The position numbers and the translations under genes are program-made. The notes under the pieces are model-generated. The model ran no database searches and had not been told where the DNA came from. It saw only the letters and a program-made list of their open reading frames with translations. Positions 18,684 through 27,483 of a stretch of 64,000 nt of DNA are shown piece after piece (position 1 is the stretch's first letter; every line of letters begins with the position of its first letter). Source of the DNA: Massilia sp. Mn16-1_5 (lineage in GTDB: Bacteria; Pseudomonadota; Gammaproteobacteria; Burkholderiales; Burkholderiaceae_D); NCBI RefSeq assembly GCF_004798585.1, contig NZ_PPXQ01000003.1, forward strand, positions 62,001 through 126,000. The letters run 5' to 3'.

Positions 18684-19685
18684 ATGAAACGCGTCAGTCT
18701 CACGCAACACCTCGTGGAAGAGCAACGCCTCCACAACACCATCCCGGCCGAGCTGCGCCTCCTGATCGAGGTCGTGGCCCGCGCCTGCAAACGCATCAGC
18801 TATGAAGTCAGCAAAGGCGCGCTGGGCGACATCCTCGGCAGCGCCGACACCGAGAACATCCAGGGCGAAGTCCAGAAGAAGCTGGACGTGATCTCGAACG
18901 AGATCCTGCTGGAAGCCAACGAGTGGGGCGGCCACCTGGCGGCCATGGCATCGGAAGAAATGGAAAGCATCCACCCGATTCCGAACCGCTATCCGAAGGG
19001 CGAATACATGCTGCTCTTCGATCCGCTGGACGGCTCGTCGAACATCGACGTCAACGTCTCGATCGGCACCATCTTCTCGGTGCTGAAGGCGCCGGAAGGC
19101 ATGGGCGAACCGACCGAGGAAGCCTTCCTGCAGCCAGGTACGGCGCAGGTCGCCGCCGGCTATGCCGTGTACGGCCCGCAAACCATGCTGGTGCTGACCA
19201 CCGGCGACGGCGTGCACTGCTTCACGCTCGACCGTGAAATGGGTTCCTGGGTGCGCACCCAGAGCAATATGCAGATCCCATCCTCGACCAAGGAGTTCGC
19301 GATCAACATGTCGAACAAGCGCCACTGGCATGCGCCGGTCCAGCGCTATGTCGACGAAATGCTGCTTGGCAAGACCGGGGCGCGCGGCAAGGATTTCAAC
19401 ATGCGCTGGATCGCCTCGATGGTGGCCGACGTGCACCGCATCCTGAACCGCGGCGGCGTCTTCATGTATCCGGCCGACATGCGCGATCCTTCGCAGCCGG
19501 GCAAGCTGCGCCTGATGTACGAAGCGAACCCGATGGCGATGATCGTCGAGCAAGCCGGCGGCGCCGCCACCGACGGCACCCGGCGCATCATGGAGATCCA
19601 GCCGACCAAGCTGCACCAGCGCGTGCCGGTGTTCCTCGGTTCGAAGGAAGAAGTCGAGCTGGTCACCGGCTACCACGCCGAATAA
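18684..19685 (+). CDS. fbp: Fructose-1,6-bisphosphatase class I
   Basis: A 333-residue class I FBPase catalysing the irreversible gluconeogenic hydrolysis of fructose 1,6-bisphosphate. The metal-binding [20 protein letters not shown] block (residues ~113-132) is intact, as are [15 protein letters not shown] near the N-terminus and the C-terminal [28 protein letters not shown] and [11 protein letters not shown] blocks. The gene follows pepN closely in the same direction and may be cotranscribed. About 100 bases downstream lies tRNA-Thr. Confidence 0.97.
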   Translation: MKRVSLTQHLVEEQRLHNTIPAELRLLIEVVARACKRISYEVSKGALGDILGSADTENIQGEVQKKLDVISNEILLEANEWGGHLAAMASEEMESIHPIPNRYPKGEYMLLFDPLDGSSNIDVNVSIGTIFSVLKAPEGMGEPTEEAFLQPGTAQVAAGYAVYGPQTMLVLTTGDGVHCFTLDREMGSWVRTQSNMQIPSSTKEFAINMSNKRHWHAPVQRYVDEMLLGKTGARGKDFNMRWIASMVADVHRILNRGGVFMYPADMRDPSQPGKLRLMYEANPMAMIVEQAGGAATDGTRRIMEIQPTKLHQRVPVFLGSKEEVELVTGYHAE

Positions 19686-19788
19686 GTGCTAATTTGGCAA
19701 ATTCTTGGTGAAATTGCCGAGTCGGACTAGCAAGTTTGGCGGGTTGTTTGCTAGAATACGGCTCTTCGTCGGGATCGCCCGGCGTAGA

Positions 19789-19864
19789 GCCGCTGTAGCT
19801 CAGTCGGTAGAGCAGCGCATTCGTAATGCGAAGGTCACCAGTTCGATTCCGGTCAGCGGCACCA
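19789..19864 (+). tRNA. tRNA-Thr (anticodon CGT)
   Basis: A 76-nt cloverleaf with acceptor GCCGCTG / CAGCGGC, D-arm TAGCTCAGTCGGTAGAGCA, anticodon loop TTCGTAA (anticodon CGT, reading ACG), T-arm GGTTCGATTCC-like sequence (here AGTTCGATTCC) and encoded CCA. It closely resembles E. coli thrW. A -10-like TAGAAT lies at 19752-19757; a matching -35 is weak. A terminator follows at 19879. No direct repeat of the 3' end was seen nearby, so no integrated element is supported. Confidence 0.96.
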
Positions 19865-19878
19865 AGGATTTACAAGAA

Positions 19879-19907
19879 AAGCCCAGCTTCACGCTGGGCT
19901 TTTTTTT
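19879..19907 (+). terminator. Rho-independent terminator after tRNA-Thr
   Basis: Stem AAGCCCAGC / GCTGGGCTT with a five-base loop followed by a run of eight T. It ends the tRNA transcript. Confidence 0.9.
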
Positions 19908-20369
19908 CGTCCGGCGCTTTTGCCGCCAGTTTTCTTGCAGCAGAGATCTTGCTCGCAGTCCGTTTTCATTTCCTTTACTCACTTAAACGCCTTGTAACGG
20001 CTCTTATTTTGCGTCGAACGCCATCGATCCGGCAACTCTGTTAGTCAACGCACGGTCCCGCTACCCCAGACGTTATATTTTTTGTATCGCGAGGCGGTAA
20101 CCCGACAGCTGCAATCGTGCGCTACGCCTCAGTGGCGTACTCTTGCAAAACGGGATGCGAAAGTGACATGGCTTGTTGAGGAACTTTTGAGCTTGCCCGA
20201 GGTCGTCGATGCAAATCATTGACCGAAGGCATGATCCGATTGATCCATTGATGTAGCACAGTTCATTTTCGCGCCTCCGTTTTGTTTCGAGCGGAATCGA
20301 GGAAGAATGTGGTGAGGTCGGGTACCGGTCTATTCCGCGTTTGGTCACTATTTTACAAGGACAAAAGTC
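19908..20369. other. Gene-free intergenic region, lower GC
   Basis: No coding frame with a ribosome site is supported here. Part of the segment is lower in GC than its surroundings. A GGAACTT at about 20180 with GTCGA about 16 bases downstream is reminiscent of an ECF/RpoE-type promoter for the Ser-rich gene, but it lies some 165 bases from that start and is weak evidence. The ATG at 20370 is preceded by an ACAAGGACAAAAGTC ribosome site. Confidence 0.5.
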
Positions 20370-21287
20370 ATGGATAATCAGAAGTCGAGCGAGGGAAAAG
20401 GCGTTGACGCCAGCAAAAGCGGCAACAGCATGGGCAAGGACGACAAGTCGAGCAACCTGAACAAGAGCAGCAGCGCTTCGTCGGGCAGCCTGTCGGGCGG
20501 CTCGTCGCAGAGCGCCAGCCCGTCCACGGGTTCGAGCAGCGGCGCCGGCAGCAGCGGTGGCCTGAGCGGCTCGTCGAGCGGCGCAAGCGGCGGGGCCGGA
20601 ACGGCCTCGTCGGGGTTGTCGTCGTCGATGGGATCGTCGTCGATGGGATCGTCGTCGAGCGGCTCGAGCGGCTCGTCGTCGCTCGGATCGTCGTCGGGCT
20701 CGGGTTCGTCGAACTCCAGCATCAGCGGCTCGTCGCTGTCGGGTTCGGCCAACACCGGTTCGACCGGTGCATCGGGCGGCGCATCGAGCGCCGGTTCGTC
20801 GGGCGCGCAGGGCGGCTCGTCGTCGGGTTCGATGAGCAGCTCGTCGTCGGGCACCGGCGCGCTGGGCAGCTCGTCCGTCACCGGCGGTTCGGGCTCGACC
20901 GGCGGTTCGTCGTCCTCGGGTGCGCAGGGCGGTTCGACCGGCGCCAGCTCGGGCAGCGATTCGTCCTCGAACCAGGGGATGATGGCCTCGATGAAGCCGG
21001 AAGAGATGCACAAGTCGATCGACAAGGCCGCCGAGGCAGCCCAGCCGATGGTCGACCGTGTTGTTTCCTCGGCCCACGCCGGCGTCGACAAGCTGAGCGG
21101 CCTGCTCAGCGGCGCGTCGACCCAGTTCAGCAACCGTTCCGCACAGATGAACGACACCTACCAGCAACTGGCTGATTCGGGTCGCGAATACGTGCGCAAC
21201 AAGCCGGGTACCGCCGTGGCGATCGCCCTGGGCGCCGGTTACATCCTGGCCAAGCTGCTCGGCGGTAGCCGTCGTCGCGACTACTAA
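20370..21287 (+). CDS. Ser/Gly low-complexity protein with ElaB/YqjD-like C-terminus
   Basis: A 305-residue protein. Residues ~30-205 are almost only Ser and Gly with scattered Ala, Thr and Met (SSSMGSSSMGSSSS), encoded largely by TCG and GGC codons with short tandem DNA repeats near 20619-20655. The last ~95 residues form a helical region (EEMHKSIDKAAEAAQPMVDR) ending in a glycine-containing hydrophobic helix and basic tail (GTAVAIALGAGYILAKLL, then GGSRRR). That tail is typical of ElaB/YqjD/DUF883 proteins, inner-membrane anchors that bind ribosomes in stationary phase. There is no signal peptide. Function of the disordered part is unknown. The following two genes also encode membrane proteins, suggesting an envelope stress group. 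Confidence 0.8.
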   Translation: MDNQKSSEGKGVDASKSGNSMGKDDKSSNLNKSSSASSGSLSGGSSQSASPSTGSSSGAGSSGGLSGSSSGASGGAGTASSGLSSSMGSSSMGSSSSGSSGSSSLGSSSGSGSSNSSISGSSLSGSANTGSTGASGGASSAGSSGAQGGSSSGSMSSSSSGTGALGSSSVTGGSGSTGGSSSSGAQGGSTGASSGSDSSSNQGMMASMKPEEMHKSIDKAAEAAQPMVDRVVSSAHAGVDKLSGLLSGASTQFSNRSAQMNDTYQQLADSGREYVRNKPGTAVAIALGAGYILAKLLGGSRRRDY

Positions 21288-21377
21288 TCGGTAGCGCTTC
21301 TCCGGACATATCCCGGCCGACACGACGCTCGGCCGGGGTCCGGTTCCATTCCAATAAGAACAATCCGAGGGAGTAAT

Positions 21378-22307
21378 ATGCAAGCTCAATCAACGAGTTC
21401 GGCGACGCACGTCCCTACCCAGGGCATCGATGCGGTCGAAGCGGCGCGCTCAGGCGTATCCTGGGGCGCGATCCTGGCGGGTGCCGCGGCTGCCACCGCG
21501 CTTTCGCTCGTCCTGTACCTGCTCGGCTCCGGGCTGGGCCTGTCGGCCGCGTCGCCATGGTCCGACAATAGCGGCGTCGCCTTCGGCATCGGCGCCATCC
21601 TGTGGATTACGCTGACCCAGCTGGCGGCCTCGGCCATCGGCGGCTACATGGCCGGCCGCCTGCGCACCAAATGGACCAGCCTGCATACCGACGAAGTCTA
21701 TTTCCGCGATACCGCGCACGGCTTCCTGACCTGGGCCGTGTCGACCATGCTGGCCGCGGCCCTGTTTTCCGGTGTGATCGGCACGATGACGGGGAAAGCC
21801 GTCGATGCCGGCGCCGGCGTGGCGAAGGCAACCATGGCCAGCGGCGCGGCCGCAACCGCCGCGGCGGTCAAGGACAATGGCGACAGCGCCGGTGCCAACC
21901 CGCTCGACTACTTCTCGGACATGATGCTGCGCACCGACAAGCCGGATACAACGGGCAATAGCGGCGACCTGCGCCAGGAAACCATGCGCATCCTCGCCAA
22001 CAGCGTGAAAAACGGCAGCCTGGCCGCCGATGACCGCGCCTATCTCGCCAGCCGCATCGCCGCCCGTACCGGTCTCGACCAGGCCACGGCCGAAAAGCGC
22101 GTCGACGACGTCTACGCCCGTAGCGCGGCCGCCGCTGCGAAAGCCAAGGCCACGGCCAAGGACGCCGCCGATACCGCCCGCAAGGCGGCCGCCGGTACGG
22201 CGCTCTGGCTCACGGTTGCCCTGCTGATCGGCGCTTTCGTCGCCAGCTGGTGCGCCACCCTGGGCGGCAAGCTGCGCGACGGCGTAGCCCACGTGTCCCA
22301 TCGTTAA
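21378..22307 (+). CDS. Hypothetical membrane protein, about four helices
   Basis: A 309-residue protein without signal peptide. Hydrophobic segments: WGAILAGAAAATALSLVLY (about residue 30), VAFGIGAILWITLTQLAAS (about 65), WAVSTMLAAALFSGVIGTM (about 118) and LWLTVALLIGAFVASW near the C-terminus. Between the third and fourth lies a long Ala/Lys/Asp-rich amphipathic stretch with an RAYLASRIAARTGLDQATAEKR-like helix. I do not recognise a named family; related hypothetical proteins are common in Burkholderiales. The ribosome site CCGAGGGAGTAAT supports the start. It is followed 14 bases later by a 23-aa membrane peptide. Confidence 0.8.
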   Translation: MQAQSTSSATHVPTQGIDAVEAARSGVSWGAILAGAAAATALSLVLYLLGSGLGLSAASPWSDNSGVAFGIGAILWITLTQLAASAIGGYMAGRLRTKWTSLHTDEVYFRDTAHGFLTWAVSTMLAAALFSGVIGTMTGKAVDAGAGVAKATMASGAAATAAAVKDNGDSAGANPLDYFSDMMLRTDKPDTTGNSGDLRQETMRILANSVKNGSLAADDRAYLASRIAARTGLDQATAEKRVDDVYARSAAAAAKAKATAKDAADTARKAAAGTALWLTVALLIGAFVASWCATLGGKLRDGVAHVSHR

Positions 22308-22321
22308 ATCAAGGAGGACGT

Positions 22322-22393
22322 ATGCGTTCGATTCTTTTGTGGCTGATCGGGATTCCAATTCCCATCATCATCCTGCTCGCGATCATATTCTGA
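22322..22393 (+). CDS. 23-aa hydrophobic membrane peptide
   Basis: A 24-codon frame with a strong ribosome site (AAGGAGGACGT-ATG) fourteen bases after the upstream gene. The peptide is MRSILLWLIGIPIPIIILLAI plus IF: one basic residue followed by an uninterrupted hydrophobic helix with a Pro-Ile-Pro kink. Similar 20-25 residue peptides recur in beta-proteobacterial genomes next to membrane stress proteins. Too small for standard gene calling; a terminator follows immediately. Confidence 0.7.
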   Translation: MRSILLWLIGIPIPIIILLAIIF

Positions 22394-22411
22394 GCAGTGC
22401 GTAGAAACGAC

Positions 22412-22440
22412 AACGCCGGCAGCGATGCCGGCGTTTTGTT
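22412..22440 (+). terminator. Rho-independent terminator of the envelope gene group
   Basis: Stem AACGCCGGC / GCCGGCGTT with a six-base loop followed by TTGTTTGG, ending the 20370-22393 transcript. Confidence 0.8.
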
Positions 22441-22441
22441 T

Positions 22442-22484
22442 GGTGCACGTAACGCGTGGACTCCCGAGTCCACGCGTTTGCACC
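22442..22484. repeat. Long palindrome related to REP-like family
   Basis: AACGCGTGGACT and AGTCCACGCGTT make a perfect 12-bp stem with loop CCCG. GGTGCA and TGCACC extend it to 18 paired bases with a three-base bulge. The core shares the CGCGTGGA/TCCACGCG element with the REP-like copies but lacks the GTAGGG head. It lies between convergent genes and may also stop transcription. Confidence 0.65.
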
Positions 22485-22501
22485 GTCAATATCGCCGCAC
22501 C

Positions 22502-25500
22502 TTACTTCATCGCCGCCGTCTCGGCCTTGCGCACCGGTTCCTTCGGATGCTTCCGCAGCCTGCGCACCCCGCGATTCAGCCAGCCCTTGAAATCGTCGAC
22601 ATAGGTGAACACCGCCGGCACCACCAGCAAGCTGAGTAGCGTCGAGGTGATCAGGCCGCCGATCACGGCAATCGCCATCGGCGACCTGAAACTCGGGTCG
22701 CCCGACAGGCCGAGCGCCAGCGGCAGCATGCCCGCGCCCATTGCAATGGTCGTCATGACGATCGGCCGGCTGCGCTTGTGGCAGGCGTCGACCAGCGCCT
22801 CGAAGCGGGCCATGCCTGCTTCGCGCGCGAGGATCGCATAGTCGACCAGCAGGATCGAGTTCTTGGTCACGATCCCCATCAGCATGATCAGGCCGATCAT
22901 GGTCGGCATCGACAGGGCGCTGCGGGTGACGAGCAGGGCGATGAAGGCACCGCCGATCGACAGCGGTAACGCGGCGAGAATCGTGATCGGCTGCATGAAG
23001 TCGTGGAACAGCAGCACCAGCACGCCGTAGATGCACAGCACGCCGATCGCCATCGCCACGCCGAAGCTGGCGAACAGCGCCTGCATTTCCTGGGCGTCGC
23101 CCAGTTCCGCGATCTGTACCGAGGCCGGCAGATTGGTAAACGCGGGCAGGGCGCGCGCTTCCTTGTTGACCTCGCCCAGCGTGCGTGCGCCCAGTTCGAC
23201 GTTGAGCGTGACGTTGCGGCTGCGGTTCAGGCGGCTGATCTCGGCCGGGCCGCTTTCCATCGTGATGTCGGCGACGGTCGAGAGCAGCACAGGGCCATTC
23301 TTGCCCGGTACCGTCAGGCGGCCGATGGCATCGAGGTCGGCGCGCACGGCGTCGGGCAGCTTCACCCGGATCGGCACCTGGCGCTCGGACAGGTTCATCT
23401 TCGCCAGCGCCTGTTCGTAGTCGCCGGCGGTGGCGACGCGCACCGTTTCGCCGATGCTTGCTGCCGTCACGCCCAGGTCGGCCGCACGGGCGAAGTCGGG
23501 ACGCACGATGATCTCGGGGCGCACCAGCGAGGCGCTCGAGCTGACGTTGCCGATGCCCTGCAGGCCGCGCAGCTCGCGCTCGGCGCGCTGGGCGGCAGCG
23601 GCCAGCGCCTGCGCATCTTCGCTGCGCAGCACCAGCTGCAGCTTGCCGCCGGTGTCGGCCTGGCCGACACTGAAGCGCGCGCCCGGGATACTGGACAACT
23701 GTGTCCGGATCTGGCGTTCCAGTTCGGACAGTGACTCGTCGCGGTCGCTGCGGTGCGAGGTCGTCACCGTCAGCACCGCGCGGCGCGCTTCGGCCGCGGC
23801 ACCGGGCGCGAAGGCGTCGCCGCTGGAGCCGCCGCCGATCGAGCTGAAGACGCTCTTCACGCCGGGCACGCGCATCGCCGCCAGGCGCGCCTGTTCGGCC
23901 ACGCCATGGGTCTGCGCCAGCGTCGAACCGGGCGGCAGCTCGACGTTGACGATGGTCTGGCCGCGGTCGGCCGCCGGCACGAAGCCGGTCGGCAGCAGCG
24001 GCACCAGGGAAATGGAGGCGGCGAAGAACAGCAGCGAGGCGATCGCCGTGATGCGGCGGTGGCGCAGGCACCACTGCATGGTCTTCATGTAGCGGCGCAT
24101 GAGCGGACCGTCTTCCTCGACGTGCGGTTTCGCCGGCTTCATGATGTAGGCCGCCATCATCGGCGTCAGCAGGCGCGCCACGATCAGCGAGGCCAGGATG
24201 GCCAGCACCGCGGTCCAGCCGAACTGCTTGAAGAAGCGCCCCGGAATGCCGCCCATGAAGGCGGTCGGCAGGAACACCGCCACCAGCGAGAAGGTCGTCG
24301 CGATCACCGCCATGCCGATTTCGTCGGCCGCCTCCAGCGCCGCCTGCATCGGCGTTTTCCCCATGTGCAGGTGGCGCGCGATGTTCTCGATCTCGACGAT
24401 GGCGTCGTCGACCAGCACCCCGACCACCAGCGCCAGCGACAGCAAGGTCACCATGTTGAGCGTGTAGCCGAACAGGTACTGGCCCAGGAAGGCGGGAATC
24501 ACCGACAGCGGCAGGGCGGCGGCGGCCACGATGGTGGCGCGCCAGTCGCGCAGGAACCACCACACCACCAGCACCGCCAGCACCGCGCCTTCGTACAGCA
24601 TCTCCATCGAAGCGTCGAAGTTTTCCTGCACCGGCTCGGCGTTGTCGACCACTTCCTTCAGCACCACGTTCGGATGCGCTTTCTGCAGTTCGGCCACGGC
24701 CGCGCGCGCGCCTTCGGCAATCTCGGTCTCGCTGGCACCGCGCGTGCGGAAGACTTCGAAGGCGACGACTTTTTTCCCGTCCTGCTCGGCCAGCGCGCGC
24801 GGCTCCGACACCGTGTCGCTCACAGTCGCGATTTCATCCAGACGCACGCGGCGGCCGTCCGGCAGCGGAATGTCCATGCGCGCCAGCTCCTGCGCGCTGG
24901 CCACCGTCGCCAGGGTCCGTACCGACTGCTCGGCGCCGCTGACGTCGCCGCGCCCGCCCGGCGCTTCCCTCTGCACGTTGCGCAGCTGGCGCGACACGTC
25001 CAGCGCCGATACGCGCAGCGCGGCCATGCGCTCATTATTGAGTTCGACCCGCACTTCGCGGTCGACGCCGCCCACGCGTTTGACGGCGCCCAGGCCGGGC
25101 ACGCTGAGCAGGCGCTTGGAGACGGTATTGTCGACGAACCAGGACAGTTCCTGGTCGTCCAGGCCGTTGGCGCCCGGTTTGGCGGAGGCGGTGAAGGTGA
25201 GGATCGAGCGCCCGGCGGTGGCCGCCTTGGTCACGCTCGGCTCGCGCATCTCGGCCGGCATGTCGGCGCGCACCTGGGAGACGGCGCCGCGCACGTCGTT
25301 TTCCGCGTCCGACAGGTTCTTCTCGAGGATGAATTCGACGGTGATCGTGGCCACGCCGTCGAGCACCTTGGTATAGATGTTCTTTACGCCCTGCAGCGTG
25401 GCGACCGAATCCTCGATCTTGCGCGCGACCTCGGTCTCCAGCTGGGCCGGTGCGGCGCCATCCAGGGTGGCGGTGACGGTCACGATCGGCAGTTCGATAT

Positions 25501-25615
25501 CGGGGAAGAACTGGACTTTATTGGCCTTGAAGGCGAGCAGGCCGGCCAGCGTCAGCAGGGCGAACAGCAGGATCGCGGGAATCGGATTGCGGATCGAGAG
25601 GGCGGAAAAATTCAT
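22502..25615 (-). CDS. RND efflux permease (HAE1/AcrB type)
   Basis: A 1037-residue inner-membrane proton/drug antiporter. The N-terminal helix region MNFSALSIRNPIPAILLF and two large periplasmic loops (after the first helix and in the second half) define the AcrB layout. The proton-relay residues typical of multidrug pumps are present: LVDDAIVEIENI in helix 4 (Asp403-Asp404) and Lys in VTKNSILLVDYA near residue 930. It is expected to form a trimer and work with the adaptor encoded just upstream, although no outer-membrane channel gene lies nearby. Substrate unknown. Confidence 0.95.
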   Translation of the reverse strand: MNFSALSIRNPIPAILLFALLTLAGLLAFKANKVQFFPDIELPIVTVTATLDGAAPAQLETEVARKIEDSVATLQGVKNIYTKVLDGVATITVEFILEKNLSDAENDVRGAVSQVRADMPAEMREPSVTKAATAGRSILTFTASAKPGANGLDDQELSWFVDNTVSKRLLSVPGLGAVKRVGGVDREVRVELNNERMAALRVSALDVSRQLRNVQREAPGGRGDVSGAEQSVRTLATVASAQELARMDIPLPDGRRVRLDEIATVSDTVSEPRALAEQDGKKVVAFEVFRTRGASETEIAEGARAAVAELQKAHPNVVLKEVVDNAEPVQENFDASMEMLYEGAVLAVLVVWWFLRDWRATIVAAAALPLSVIPAFLGQYLFGYTLNMVTLLSLALVVGVLVDDAIVEIENIARHLHMGKTPMQAALEAADEIGMAVIATTFSLVAVFLPTAFMGGIPGRFFKQFGWTAVLAILASLIVARLLTPMMAAYIMKPAKPHVEEDGPLMRRYMKTMQWCLRHRRITAIASLLFFAASISLVPLLPTGFVPAADRGQTIVNVELPPGSTLAQTHGVAEQARLAAMRVPGVKSVFSSIGGGSSGDAFAPGAAAEARRAVLTVTTSHRSDRDESLSELERQIRTQLSSIPGARFSVGQADTGGKLQLVLRSEDAQALAAAAQRAERELRGLQGIGNVSSSASLVRPEIIVRPDFARAADLGVTAASIGETVRVATAGDYEQALAKMNLSERQVPIRVKLPDAVRADLDAIGRLTVPGKNGPVLLSTVADITMESGPAEISRLNRSRNVTLNVELGARTLGEVNKEARALPAFTNLPASVQIAELGDAQEMQALFASFGVAMAIGVLCIYGVLVLLFHDFMQPITILAALPLSIGGAFIALLVTRSALSMPTMIGLIMLMGIVTKNSILLVDYAILAREAGMARFEALVDACHKRSRPIVMTTIAMGAGMLPLALGLSGDPSFRSPMAIAVIGGLITSTLLSLLVVPAVFTYVDDFKGWLNRGVRRLRKHPKEPVRKAETAAMK

Positions 25616-25625
25616 GATGCCGTCC

Positions 25626-26774
25626 TCAGCGCGCCGCGACCTTGGCCGGTGCGGCCGGCTGCGCCTGGACGTTCTTCACCAGGTCCCCGTCGTTCAGGAA
25701 GCCGGCGCCCTCGATCACGATCTGCGCGTCCGGCGCCAGGCCCGAGACGACCTCGATGCGCTCGCCCAGGCGGCGCCCAGTGCCGATCTTCACCTGGCTC
25801 ACGCGGCTGTCGGGATTGATGCGGAAGACATAACTGAAACCGTCGCGCACGGCGACTGCCTGCTGCGGCACGGTCAGCGCCTTGGAGGCGCCGAGTTCGA
25901 ATTCGCCGCCCGCGAACATCCCCGCTTTCAGGGGCGCGCTGCCCGACAGGTTCGGCGGCAGGTCGACGTAGACCAGCGTGGTGCGCGTTTGCGCATCGAC
26001 CGTCGGCGCGACCGTGCGCACCTTGCCCACCACCTCGCTGCCGTTCGCGCCCTTTACACGCACGCGCGCGCCGGGCTTGACGCGGCCGATATCGGACGCC
26101 GGCAGCTCGGCGCGCCATTCGAGGCGGCCCTGGCGGATCAGGCGAAAGAGTTCGGTGCCGACGCCGACCACGGCGCCGACGGTGGCGCTGCGTGCCGAGA
26201 TGATGCCGCTGTCGGGCGCCACCACCTGCGTGTATTTCAGGCGCAGCTGCTGCTGGGTGAGCGTGGCCTTCGCGGCCGCCACCCGCGCCGCCGCCGTGCG
26301 CGCCGCTGTGACATACTGGGTCACCTGCTGTTCGCTCATCGCTCCGGAACTCTTCAAGGACTCGGCACGCTTGGCGTTGGCCTGGGCTTCGGCGGCGTTT
26401 GCCTGCGCTTCCTGCAGCGCGGCGCGCGCCTGCTCGACGTCGGCATTGACCGTATCGGCCGAGAACACCGCCAGCACTTCGCCCTTCTTGACGACGTCGC
26501 CCACGTTCACGCGCACTTCCAGCAGGCGCAGTCCGCCCGACTCGCTGCCGATGACCGCTTCCTGCCAGGCCGCGACGTTGCCGTTGGCGCCGAGCTTGAG
26601 CGGCAGGCTGGCCGTGCTGGGCCGCGCCGTGGTGACGGTCAACGCGGGCGTCGCCGGTGCGTTCTTCTTGTCGTCGTCCTTGCCGCAGGCGGTCAGGAAC
26701 AGCGAGAGCAGGGCGGCCGAGCCGAGTAGGGCGATGCGGGGCGTGATCGATGGCATGTACATGGTCCGGTTCAT
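25626..26774 (-). CDS. RND efflux periplasmic adaptor lipoprotein
   Basis: A 382-residue membrane-fusion protein. A lipobox LFLTAC (Cys about residue 30) follows the signal segment. The lipoyl halves flank a coiled-coil hairpin (FSADTVNADVEQARAALQ to AAKATLTQQQLRLK), then beta-barrel and membrane-proximal domains. It bridges the RND permease to a TolC-type channel. The longest open frame reaches 27140 but the signal peptide fixes the start within the last three Met codons 26756-26774; none has a strong ribosome site. It precedes the permease by ten bases. Confidence 0.92.
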   Translation of the reverse strand: MNRTMYMPSITPRIALLGSAALLSLFLTACGKDDDKKNAPATPALTVTTARPSTASLPLKLGANGNVAAWQEAVIGSESGGLRLLEVRVNVGDVVKKGEVLAVFSADTVNADVEQARAALQEAQANAAEAQANAKRAESLKSSGAMSEQQVTQYVTAARTAAARVAAAKATLTQQQLRLKYTQVVAPDSGIISARSATVGAVVGVGTELFRLIRQGRLEWRAELPASDIGRVKPGARVRVKGANGSEVVGKVRTVAPTVDAQTRTTLVYVDLPPNLSGSAPLKAGMFAGGEFELGASKALTVPQQAVAVRDGFSYVFRINPDSRVSQVKIGTGRRLGERIEVVSGLAPDAQIVIEGAGFLNDGDLVKNVQAQPAAPAKVAAR

Positions 26775-26910
26775 AAGAGAGCAAGATGCCATACGATGAC
26801 GGCAGTAGCGCAGTCTATCAAAGCGCAGGCAATGTTGAAGCAAATTCAAGAATAGCGATGCTGCGTCGCAGCGGCAAGGATTTAGAATGCTCCCTTTAAA
26901 GGAGGTGGCA

Positions 26911-27222
26911 ATGGACGGAACTCTCTTGCTGGCCGCTTTGCTCGGCGCGCAGGCCCCACCTGCGGCTTGCGCCGACCTGTCCTGCGCAGCGCGTGCGGAC
27001 AGCGCCTTGCCGGCACGCGCCGCCGCCGCGCCGGCTCCGCAGTTGGGAACGGTCGCGCCGAACGCCCCCGTGCCCTCGTGGACAGACACGCCATCGCGCC
27101 GTGCCATGGCGGCAGCGGCGGCGCGAGACGAAAAAAACACGGATGATCAAAAAAAGATGCTGGAAGAGCAGAGCGAAGAAGCTGCACCGAAAAAGTGCAG
27201 GCAAAAGCCCCGCAAGGACTGA
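26911..27222 (+). CDS. Small exported hypothetical protein (103 aa)
   Basis: Begins at an ATG with an excellent ribosome site (AAAGGAGGTGGCA-ATG). A possible signal segment (DGTLLLAALLGAQAPPAACA) is followed by an Ala/Pro-rich mature part with two to three Cys and a charged, Lys/Glu-rich C-terminal helix (KKMLEEQSEEAAPKK). The signal segment lacks N-terminal basic residues, so export is uncertain. No family recognised. It is divergent from the RND adaptor; the 136-base gap between them shows no clear operator. Confidence 0.6.
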   Translation: MDGTLLLAALLGAQAPPAACADLSCAARADSALPARAAAAPAPQLGTVAPNAPVPSWTDTPSRRAMAAAAARDEKNTDDQKKMLEEQSEEAAPKKCRQKPRKD

Positions 27223-27365
27223 ACGCCCTCTTGCAAAGCGGTAATGCCTCTAATATGCCTGCTTGTGGTGCAGTGCATCATGAACTGACGCGCTCAGCAT
27301 AAGCCGTCAGAAAACGCCTACGAAATCAGGGGGAGTAATCCCAGCTATCCGGTAGTTTTACTGTA

Positions 27366-27394
27366 TTGCGACGCACCATAAAGCGCGCTATAGT
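27366..27394 (+). promoter_or_regulatory. Sigma-70 promoter of candidate sRNA
   Basis: TTGCGA and TATAGT separated by exactly 17 bases. Transcription would start near 27401, in a region with no gene on the plus strand, and run into the terminator ending at 27470. Confidence 0.6.
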
Positions 27395-27400
27395 GAACCC

Positions 27401-27470
27401 GTCTCCTCCAGTTTTTCTCCGAAATTCTGGATTGCCGCCCGCTACCGCCAGGTACGCGGGCGTTTTTTTT
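27401..27470 (+). ncRNA. Candidate 70-nt small RNA with intrinsic terminator
   Basis: A good promoter (27366-27394), no open reading frame, and a strong terminator (stem 27436-27446 with 27451-27462, one bulged C, loop GCCA, then eight T) define a transcript of about 70 nt. Its 5' half is pyrimidine-rich (GTCTCCTCCAGTTTTTCTCC) and could pair with Shine-Dalgarno sequences, as Hfq-type regulatory RNAs often do. No known RNA family is recognised. Alternatively it is just a stray terminator for read-through from 27222. Confidence 0.5.
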
Positions 27471-27483
27471 GCCGGTGGAGAGG

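Noticed and set aside
19789..20369. tRNA-Thr as an attachment site for an integrated element
   Set aside because: No integrase and no repeat of the tRNA 3' end found downstream within the window; flanking genes are ordinary chromosomal genes.
20073..21389. Antisense frame opposite the Ser-rich gene
   Set aside because: Arg/Ala-rich shadow of repetitive Ser/Gly codons, not protein-like and without a plausible start.
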